From a bacterium (GTDB lineage Bacteria > Thermosulfidibacterota > Thermosulfidibacteria > Thermosulfidibacterales > Thermosulfidibacteraceae), in the NCBI GenBank assembly GCA_027022065.1, contig JALVZS010000009.1:1-5185 (forward strand): DNA of 5,185 bases. The letters are read 5' to 3'. Shown piece after piece: positions 1 to 4,271 of the stretch. The notes beneath the pieces were generated by a model, which was not told where the DNA came from, did no database searches, and saw only the letters and a program-made list of their open reading frames with translations. The translations under genes were made by a program, and so were the position numbers. Every line of letters starts with the position of its first letter. Position 1 is the stretch's first letter.

Positions 1-236
1 GTGTCTTTGGTACTACAAACAGAGCTTATACCGCATCCAGCATTCTTTAGGTTGAGCTTAAGCTGCTCACAGAACCTCAGATCCATTTTCTCAGCAAAGA
101 AATCAAAATCTTCAGAGTACCTGTGATTATACATCAAGGCTAACGCCGTGCCGCCTGCAAGGTAAAACCTTTCACCTACGCCAAATCTGGCAAGCAAGTC
201 TAAAATTTTCCTTTGCTCTTCTGTTAATTTCCTCAT
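1..236 (-). CDS. AbiEii/AbiGii-type nucleotidyltransferase, N-terminal part (runs off window)
   Basis: The first 78 codons of a gene whose 3' end lies outside the window. The translation starts MRKLTEEQRKILDLLARF and contains FYLAGGTALAL at about residues 24-34, followed by HRYSEDFDFF at 38-47. A GG-T motif followed by a D-x-D pair (D43, D45) is the nucleotidyltransferase-fold signature of the AbiEii/AbiGii toxin family, in which the acidic residues bind the metal and nucleotide. Members of that family act in abortive infection or toxin-antitoxin pairs, some by modifying tRNA ends; activity here is inferred from family only. An in-frame TAA at 242-240 sits just before the ATG at 236, so translation cannot begin earlier in this frame. 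No clear Shine-Dalgarno sequence precedes it, which fits translational coupling to the overlapping upstream gene. It could also be a housekeeping-like nucleotidyltransferase with no toxin role. Confidence 0.75.
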   Translation of the reverse strand, partial: MRKLTEEQRKILDLLARFGVGERFYLAGGTALALMYNHRYSEDFDFFAEKMDLRFCEQLKLNLKNAGCGISSVCSTKD

Positions 237-423
237 CGCTTATTTTGAGGCACCACTTCCAGAAATTGAGGTTAACTCTATCAAACCTGTGAAGATTGCC
301 AAGAAACAGCTCTCTAAGGTAATCCCTGTCGTAATCCCTCAACACACTAACAGGGTCATCCCAGAGCATTCTCCTGATCGCCAGCTCTTTTTCACTCCTG
401 CACCTATTCCAGTCAAACTTCAT
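172..423 (-). CDS. Small protein of unknown function, partner of the nucleotidyltransferase
   Basis: An 83-residue product starting MKFDWNRCRSEKELAIRRM, not assigned to a named family. It is highly charged and probably all-helical, with a central segment LRDYDRDYLRELFLGNLHRF rich in Arg, Asp and Leu and three Trp residues in its second half; no signal peptide or membrane segment is seen. The ATG at 423 lies 4 bases after the paaK stop; a longer frame beginning at 507 would lie over the paaK C-terminal coding sequence and is unlikely. The 3' end overlaps the next gene by 65 bases in another frame, which is unusually long. Its position directly before an AbiEii-like nucleotidyltransferase suggests an antitoxin-like or accessory partner, but that rests on context only. 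The long overlap could also mean that a frameshift has altered the natural C-terminus. Confidence 0.55.
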   Translation of the reverse strand: MKFDWNRCRSEKELAIRRMLWDDPVSVLRDYDRDYLRELFLGNLHRFDRVNLNFWKWCLKISDEEINRRAKENFRLACQIWRR

Positions 424-427
424 CCAC

Positions 428-1717
428 TCAGATGCCCGATCTTTTGTCCACAACCCTCTGGGCCTTACCGGGCTTTCTAGGGATGGTGCCCTCGGGAACC
501 AGCTCAAGATCCACCCTGAAGCCTAAAAAGTCGTAAAGGTGAGTGGCCAAATGTTCCCTGAGCTCCCCGTTGGAAACCCTGGATCCGTTTTTCACCTCAA
601 GAATCACCTTTACATAGGTCTTTCCCTTTTTCTCATCAATGATTATCTGGTACTCGTTTCCCACCTCTTTGTGACGCATAAGAATGGCCTCTATCTGTGA
701 GGGATAGAAGTTCACCCCTTTGACCTTGAGCATATCGTCTGTGCGTCCCTTGAGCCTGTCCACCCTCAGCATGGTCCTTCCACAGTCACAGCGCTCCCTG
801 GAGACTATCCTGGTTATATCCCTCGTTCTGTACCTTATTAAGGGAATCCCCTCCCTTGTGAGGGTGGTTACAACCATCTCTCCCTCTTCACCGTCGGGAA
901 GCACCTCTCCCGTCTCAGGATCCACAATCTCCACTATGTAGTGATCCTCCCACACATGGATGCCGCACTTGTACTGACAGTCTATTCCAAGACCAACGCC
1001 TCCCGTTTCCGTCATGCCAATGATATCGTAGGAGTCTATGCCCATCTCCTCCTCAATCCTCTTTCTCATCTCATCGGACCAGACCTCAGCACCGAATATG
1101 CCTATCCTTAGGTTGGTTTCGGAAAAGTCAAAGCCCTCATCCTTGGCCACCTCTATGAGCCTTAAAGGATACGAAGCTATGGCGCATATCACGGTGGTCC
1201 CCATCTCCTTCATAAGCTTTAGCTGAAGCATGGAGCGCCCCGCACCTATAGGGACCACCATACATCCTATCCTTTCGCACCCGTAGTGGAAACCAAATCC
1301 GCCGTTGAAAAGGCCAAAAGAAGGGGTTATCTGCACCACATCCCTGCTTGTAACCCCAGCAGCAGTAAGACAGCGAGCCATGATCTCAGCCCACTGCTCC
1401 ACATCGTTTCTCGTATAAAAGTTCACTATAGGCGTTCCCGTGGTGCCAGAGGACATGTGGAACCTGACGAAGGACTCTTTAGGTGCACAGGTGTAGGTAA
1501 AGGGATAGCCCTCCCTCAAGTCGTCTTTTGTTAAAAAGGGAAGATTCTTTAGATCGTCCAGGCTCTTTATGTCCTCCGGCTCAACCCGTCCTATCTTCTT
1601 CCAGTAAAAGGGATTGTTGTCCTTTATATGCCTTATGGTATCCCTAAGTCTTTCCAGTTGGAGCCTCTCAAGCTCCTCTCTGTCCATTCCCTCAAGACGC
1701 GGCTGATACATAGCCAT
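428..1717 (-). CDS. paaK: Phenylacetate-CoA ligase (AMP-forming)
   Basis: A 429-residue cytoplasmic enzyme, full length for the family, that activates phenylacetate or related arylacetates with ATP and CoA to the aryl-acetyl-CoA, AMP and PPi. The adenylate-forming motifs are present in order: P-loop SSGTTGTP at 89-96, YDIIGMTETGG at 230-240, YRTRD at 296-300, CDCGRT at 310-315 (typical of PaaK), RLKGRTDDMLKVKGVNFYPS at 321-340, and a C-terminal PRKPGKAQRV at 413-422 with the likely catalytic Lys417. The start at 1717 is chosen because AGGAGG lies 6 bases upstream; the next ATG at 1711 would be 12 bases away. It overlaps iorB by 26 bases, so the two are probably translationally coupled. In archaea and anaerobic bacteria paaK-like genes often neighbour iorAB, where the ligase supplies or recovers arylacetyl-CoA. 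The true substrate (phenyl-, hydroxyphenyl- or indoleacetate) cannot be read from the sequence. Confidence 0.95.
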   Translation of the reverse strand: MAMYQPRLEGMDREELERLQLERLRDTIRHIKDNNPFYWKKIGRVEPEDIKSLDDLKNLPFLTKDDLREGYPFTYTCAPKESFVRFHMSSGTTGTPIVNFYTRNDVEQWAEIMARCLTAAGVTSRDVVQITPSFGLFNGGFGFHYGCERIGCMVVPIGAGRSMLQLKLMKEMGTTVICAIASYPLRLIEVAKDEGFDFSETNLRIGIFGAEVWSDEMRKRIEEEMGIDSYDIIGMTETGGVGLGIDCQYKCGIHVWEDHYIVEIVDPETGEVLPDGEEGEMVVTTLTREGIPLIRYRTRDITRIVSRERCDCGRTMLRVDRLKGRTDDMLKVKGVNFYPSQIEAILMRHKEVGNEYQIIIDEKKGKTYVKVILEVKNGSRVSNGELREHLATHLYDFLGFRVDLELVPEGTIPRKPGKAQRVVDKRSGI

Positions 1718-2204
1718 CCTTCGCCTCCTGATATCCTATGGTTAACGCCTTTACATTGTAGTCCTTGTCTTTACCCAGAGATTTTAGAAACTTCAATCCA
1801 TCCTCCAGCTCAGCACCTAACAACCTTAAAAGAAGACCCGCCACCACCATATTAGCCACCCTTGGAAATAGGCCCTCCTTCTCCATCAACCCTTTCACAT
1901 CTATACCCTCAACAGGCAAGTTGTAACCAACCACAAGCGCATCCTCCCTGCAGTAAGCCTCTATCTTGTCAGACTCATCTGGATGAAGGAGAACCCCTAT
2001 ATCCGCCGTTTTGGGAAGTATCAAGGGGCAGTGGTAGTTTCCCACCTTCATAAAGGACACTACGCTTCCTCCCCTTGTGGCCATACCATGAGTTTCCGTA
2101 GAAATCACATTAAAGCCCTTCTCGGTAAGAACCGTGCCAAGAAGCCTTGTTAGAAGGACGATCCCCTGTCCCCCTGCTCCAGCGAATACAAGCTTTACAT
2201 CCAT
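1692..2204 (-). CDS. iorB: Indolepyruvate:ferredoxin oxidoreductase, beta subunit
   Basis: A 170-residue member of the pyruvate/ketoisovalerate oxidoreductase gamma-domain family. It begins MDVKLVFAGAGGQGIVLLTR with the hallmark GAGGQG loop at 9-14, followed by ETHGMATRGGSVVSF at 37-51, the second conserved block, and a helical C-terminal part with VANMVVAGLLLRLLG at 116-130. With the TPP- and iron-sulfur-containing alpha subunit IorA it would convert indole-, phenyl- or hydroxyphenylpyruvate plus CoA to the arylacetyl-CoA, CO2 and reduced ferredoxin; the reaction is reversible in anaerobes. The size is slightly short but both motifs are intact. The start is supported by GAGGGAG about 7 bases upstream and a 22-base gap after aroB'. 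No iorA is present in the window, so its partner must be encoded elsewhere. A gamma subunit of a different 2-oxoacid oxidoreductase is possible, but the paaK neighbour favours the aryl-specific enzyme. Confidence 0.87.
   Translation of the reverse strand: MDVKLVFAGAGGQGIVLLTRLLGTVLTEKGFNVISTETHGMATRGGSVVSFMKVGNYHCPLILPKTADIGVLLHPDESDKIEAYCREDALVVGYNLPVEGIDVKGLMEKEGLFPRVANMVVAGLLLRLLGAELEDGLKFLKSLGKDKDYNVKALTIGYQEAKDGYVSAAS
1724..1729 (-). promoter_or_regulatory. Ribosome-binding site of paaK
   Basis: A perfect AGGAGG on the minus strand inside the 3' end of iorB, 6 bases before the ATG at 1717. It decides the paaK start over the in-frame ATG at 1711. Confidence 0.8.
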
Positions 2205-2226
2205 GATCCCACTCCCTCTACAAGTA

Positions 2227-3198
2227 TTAGCCTTCCTTTATCTTTTCCCTAACCTTCACGCCAAAGTGGCGGCCTGCCTCTGTAACATGGGCGAGCACCC
2301 TGTCTCCGGGCTTCAGCCTAACCACCGATATGGGAGAGCCATCAGGAGCAGTGAGCCTTATGGTTTCGGCATTCTGCAGGATCAAACTACCCTCTCTATC
2401 ATTATGGCGGGCCTTCACTATAAGAAGAGGCCTCACCTCGGTCTTGTTTCTTCCCACAACAGCTTCCCTTGCCTCTCCCTTGGCATTGACCACAAGCACC
2501 CTTTCCCCTGCTGAAAGCTCGCAAAGATACTTGGTCTTGTTCTCTGGGCAGAGGATATAGGCGTGCACCCCTCCCGCATTAACCCTAAAGGGCCTAGGGG
2601 CCACGTAGGGATTCTCTATGCTTTCTGAGTGAACAAGAAAGAGAAAGCCGCTTGTGTCTCCCACAAGCATCCCTTCGGACGGCGTCATAAGTTCCGTGGT
2701 ATCCACGCACACCCTGTATCCCATGCCCACAGGCCTTATCTCCGTAACTTCCGCCTCCACAAGCTCAAGGTTTAAGGTGCGCCTTTTAACAATCCTACCC
2801 ACCTCTTTAACTACAGAAGGGTCTTGAGTTTCAAGAAGTACCCCCTTTGTTCCCACCTCCAGAACCCCAATGGCAAGCTCCGCCTCCTCCGGACTCCTCA
2901 CCACGGCTATGATGTTCTGGGACTGAGAAACAAGATTTTCCAAGGGTATCACCTTCCAGTCCTTCCCATCCACAACAACAGGACCTGCCTTTGAAAGCTC
3001 AAGGGCCTTTAACTCATCCTCTTTTGAAGAAATCTCCACAAAGACCAGATCATCTATAGCAATGGCATCCACTATTCCAAGCTCTCTGACCTTTGGGATG
3101 TTCTCCCCTTCAACTATGACAGCATCCGCTCCTGCCTCTATGGCAGAGGTTACTATCTTCTTGTTCCAGGGAACCGCCTTTACCCAGAAAAGCTTCAT
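2227..3198 (-). CDS. aroB': 3-dehydroquinate synthase II (archaeal-type)
   Basis: A 323-residue enzyme of the AroB' family (EC 1.4.1.24), which uses NAD to oxidatively deaminate and cyclise 2-amino-3,7-dideoxy-D-threo-hept-6-ulosonate to 3-dehydroquinate. It replaces the DAHP-dependent AroB of most bacteria. The conserved blocks are clear: an N-terminal alpha/beta part starting [20 protein letters not shown], the family signature [17 protein letters not shown] at 177-193, and [19 protein letters not shown] at 196-214, followed by a beta-rich C-terminal domain ending in an HFGVKV segment. Length matches the family. Its ATG overlaps the TGA of aroA' in an ATGA arrangement (3195-3198), indicating translational coupling of two consecutive pathway enzymes. 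Expression is expected to depend on the attenuator upstream of aroA'. Confidence 0.95.
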   Translation of the reverse strand: MKLFWVKAVPWNKKIVTSAIEAGADAVIVEGENIPKVRELGIVDAIAIDDLVFVEISSKEDELKALELSKAGPVVVDGKDWKVIPLENLVSQSQNIIAVVRSPEEAELAIGVLEVGTKGVLLETQDPSVVKEVGRIVKRRTLNLELVEAEVTEIRPVGMGYRVCVDTTELMTPSEGMLVGDTSGFLFLVHSESIENPYVAPRPFRVNAGGVHAYILCPENKTKYLCELSAGERVLVVNAKGEAREAVVGRNKTEVRPLLIVKARHNDREGSLILQNAETIRLTAPDGSPISVVRLKPGDRVLAHVTEAGRHFGVKVREKIKEG

Positions 3199-3989
3199 TT
3201 GAGCACCTCCATGGCCTCCTCCACGCTGGCACCCTCATGCACTATCATGGATATGGCCCTCACCATGGCCACGGGATTCTCGTGCTGGAATACATTTCTT
3301 CCTATGGAAACCCCAGCTCCTCCAGCCTCCATGGCACCCTTCACCATCCTAAGCACATCCTCTGCCGTGTCCATCTTCTCGCCGCCGGCAATTACCACAG
3401 GAATGGGACATCCCTCCACAACCTCGGCAAAGCTCTCCGGGCTTCCGGTGTAGGGCACCTTAACTATGTCGGCTCCAAGCTCTGCTCCCACCCTTGCTGC
3501 ATGCTTCACCACAGAGGGATCATACTGGTTTCTTATCTTAGGCCCCCTCGCATAAACCATGGCCAGAAGAGGCATTCCCCACTCCAGGCACTTGGCAGAA
3601 ATCATGCCGAAATCCCTGAGCATGGTCATCTCATCCTCGGCTCCTATGTTGACGTGGATGGAAACTGCATCGGCGCCAAGCTTTATGGCCTCCTCTACGG
3701 TGCACACCAGCACCTTGTTGTTGGGTGTGGGAGAAAGGCAGGTGCTTGCAGAAAGGTGGACTATCAGACCAATATCCCTTCCCCTCTTCCTATGCCCCAC
3801 AGGTACTATACCCTTGTGGATCACAATGGCGTTGGCCCCTCCTTCCGCCACCTTGTCAATGATCTCCCGCATATTGATTAAGCCCCTTATAGGTCCCACC
3901 GTAATGCCGTGATCCATAGGAACGATAACGGTTTTGCCCTTTTCCCTGTCCATTATCCTCTCAAGCCTGATCTCTTTACCTACTATCAT
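3195..3989 (-). CDS. aroA': 2-amino-3,7-dideoxy-D-threo-hept-6-ulosonate (ADH) synthase, DeoC/FbaB-type aldolase
   Basis: A 264-residue class I aldolase that performs the first step of the alternative route to dehydroquinate, joining 6-deoxy-5-ketofructose 1-phosphate and aspartate semialdehyde to give ADH (family knowledge, from the Methanocaldococcus enzyme MJ0400). Visible features of the TIM barrel are [11 protein letters not shown] at 23-33 with the likely catalytic Asp26, [11 protein letters not shown] at 144-154 with Tyr146, [13 protein letters not shown] at 173-185 with the Schiff-base Lys177, and IAGGEK plus [13 protein letters not shown] as the phosphate-binding loops near the C-terminus. 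The start at 3989 is preferred because it is preceded by a purine-rich GAGGGGGGTGGAGAG; the in-frame ATG at 4028 would put the N-terminus across a terminator hairpin and U tract. It is the first gene of the aromatic operon. A related fructose-bisphosphate aldolase function is possible, but the adjoining aroB' makes ADH synthase the best call. Confidence 0.95.
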   Translation of the reverse strand: MIVGKEIRLERIMDREKGKTVIVPMDHGITVGPIRGLINMREIIDKVAEGGANAIVIHKGIVPVGHRKRGRDIGLIVHLSASTCLSPTPNNKVLVCTVEEAIKLGADAVSIHVNIGAEDEMTMLRDFGMISAKCLEWGMPLLAMVYARGPKIRNQYDPSVVKHAARVGAELGADIVKVPYTGSPESFAEVVEGCPIPVVIAGGEKMDTAEDVLRMVKGAMEAGGAGVSIGRNVFQHENPVAMVRAISMIVHEGASVEEAMEVLK

Positions 3990-4004
3990 CTCTCCACCCC
4001 CCTC
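3990..4004 (-). promoter_or_regulatory. Ribosome-binding region of aroA'
   Basis: On the minus strand the bases GAGGGGGGTGGAGAG run directly into the ATG at 3989. The purine-rich stretch lies immediately downstream of the attenuator's U tract, so it is only present on read-through transcripts. It fixes the aroA' start at 3989 rather than 4028. Confidence 0.65.
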
Positions 4005-4009
4005 AGTTG

Positions 4010-4054
4010 ATAATAAAAAAAGGGCCATGGGAGCAGAAAGCTTCCATGGCCCTT
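4010..4054 (-). terminator. Intrinsic terminator of the aromatic attenuator (arms 4:5)
   Basis: Read on the minus strand, AAGGGCCATGG (4054-4044) pairs perfectly over 11 bases with CCATGGCCCTT (4030-4020). One A/C mismatch and three more pairs (AGC with GCT) close a TTTCT loop. The stem runs directly into five further U residues and AUUAU, giving a classic GC-rich hairpin plus U tract. It ends about 20 bases before the aroA' start codon, so it must be bypassed for the operon to be expressed. It would also end any transcript coming through from the upstream nucleotidyltransferase gene. Arm 4 can instead pair with arm 3, which would prevent this hairpin. Confidence 0.88.
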
Positions 4055-4079
4055 CTGGAAAATTTTTTAAGGGCCATGG
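4044..4079 (-). promoter_or_regulatory. Antiterminator pairing (arms 3:4)
   Basis: Minus-strand CCATGGCCCTT (4079-4069) is perfectly complementary over 11 bases to AAGGGCCATGG (4054-4044), with a 14-base A/T-rich loop. This pairing uses the entire 5' arm of the terminator, so the two hairpins are mutually exclusive. It should form when arm 3 is not held by arm 2. Confidence 0.75.
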
Positions 4080-4106
4080 GGGGCTTGAGGCCCGCCCATG
4101 GCCCTT
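4069..4106 (-). promoter_or_regulatory. Anti-antiterminator hairpin (arms 2:3)
   Basis: Minus-strand AAGGGCCATGGG (4106-4095) pairs over 12 bases with CCCATGGCCCTT (4080-4069). After a single bulged C at 4094, four further pairs (GGGC with GCCC) close a CTCAA loop. It holds arm 3 away from arm 4 and so favours the terminator. It has no U tract and is unlikely to terminate by itself on this strand. Confidence 0.75.
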
Positions 4107-4144
4107 TGTAGGCCTTACCTTTTAGGGCGCCATGGACGGGCCCC
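4087..4144 (-). promoter_or_regulatory. Sensor hairpin (arms 1:2) spanning the end of the leader peptide frame
   Basis: Minus-strand bases 4144-4124 can pair with 4105-4087 over 19 base pairs, interrupted only by a two-base bulge (4128-4127) and including two G-U pairs. The 5' arm starts three bases after the run of aromatic codons and lies inside the leader frame; the leader stop codon is in the 18-base loop. A ribosome paused in the aromatic run would leave this stem free to form and occupy arm 2. A ribosome that reaches the stop codon would disrupt arm 1. The pairing was found by hand, not by a folding program. Confidence 0.75.
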
Positions 4145-4231
4145 CTTAAAGTAATACCACCAAAAGTAGAAGAAATCTTTGGACACTGTCTGGAAGGAAG
4201 GTGCTATGTATGCAACACTAATTCTACCCAT
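4115..4231 (-). CDS. Aromatic-rich attenuator leader peptide
   Basis: A 38-codon frame from ATG at 4231 to TAA at 4117-4115, inside the leader of the aroA' operon. The peptide begins [19 protein letters not shown]; residues 20-28 are FFYFWWYYF, nine aromatic residues in succession covering Phe, Tyr and Trp, and the tail GARPWRPKR is basic and adds one more Trp. Such a run is not expected by chance and is the hallmark of a leader peptide in ribosome-mediated attenuation, comparable in principle to TrpL or PheL but apparently sensing all three aromatic amino acids. The product itself is probably not functional. No Shine-Dalgarno sequence precedes the ATG; the predicted transcription start is only about 2-4 bases upstream, so translation may be essentially leaderless. 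An in-frame GTG at codon 16 is an alternative start and would keep the aromatic run. Confidence 0.88.
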   Translation of the reverse strand: MGRISVAYIAPSFQTVSKDFFYFWWYYFKGARPWRPKR

Positions 4232-4235
4232 CTTG

Positions 4236-4249
4236 GTTAAAATTTTAAC
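4236..4249. repeat. 14-base perfect palindrome overlapping the -10 element
   Basis: GTTAAAATTTTAAC is a perfect inverted repeat placed between the stop codon of the upstream gene and the leader peptide start, covering the predicted -10 box. It could be an operator half-site pair for a repressor, or simply the A/T-rich surroundings of the promoter. Confidence 0.35.
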
Positions 4250-4271
4250 ATTCACGGGTGAGCCTTGTCAA
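4242..4271 (-). promoter_or_regulatory. Sigma70-type promoter of the aromatic operon
   Basis: On the minus strand a consensus TTGACA (4271-4266) is followed after 18 bases by TAAAAT (4247-4242), five of six matches to TATAAT. The -35 box lies within the last codons of the upstream nucleotidyltransferase gene. The expected transcription start is near 4233-4236, just before the leader ATG at 4231, giving a leader of roughly 245 bases before aroA'. The position fits the downstream attenuator well. Confidence 0.7.

Noticed and set aside
424-507. A longer form of the small gene starting at 507.
   Set aside because: The extra residues would be encoded over the conserved PaaK C-terminal coding sequence in another frame; the ATG at 423 gives normal spacing after the paaK stop.
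3237-3881. A 214-codon open frame on the plus strand.
   Set aside because: It lies wholly opposite aroA', has a composition typical of an antisense shadow (rich in His, Gly and Leu) and shows no recognisable domain.
3990-4028. An upstream ATG at 4028 giving aroA' a 13-residue extension ([13 protein letters not shown]).
   Set aside because: The extension would be translated from the terminator's 3' arm and U tract and has no ribosome-binding site; the ATG at 3989 has a purine-rich site directly before it and gives the family's normal N-terminus.
4020-4068. A plus-strand terminator (hairpin followed by TTTTTT at 4063-4068).
   Set aside because: There is no plus-strand gene to terminate, and eight non-T bases separate the hairpin from the T run; the minus-strand reading has an immediate U tract.
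4020-4135. The repeated GGGCCATGG/CCATGGCCC units as a CRISPR, REP element or mobile-element remnant.
   Set aside because: There are no uniform spacers or flanking duplications, and the arms' order and complementarity are explained fully by an attenuator between a leader peptide and aroA'.
3990-4235. A T-box riboswitch controlling the aromatic operon.
   Set aside because: No T-box-like AGGGUGGNACCGCG sequence is visible in the leader, whereas a translated aromatic-codon run and alternative hairpins are.
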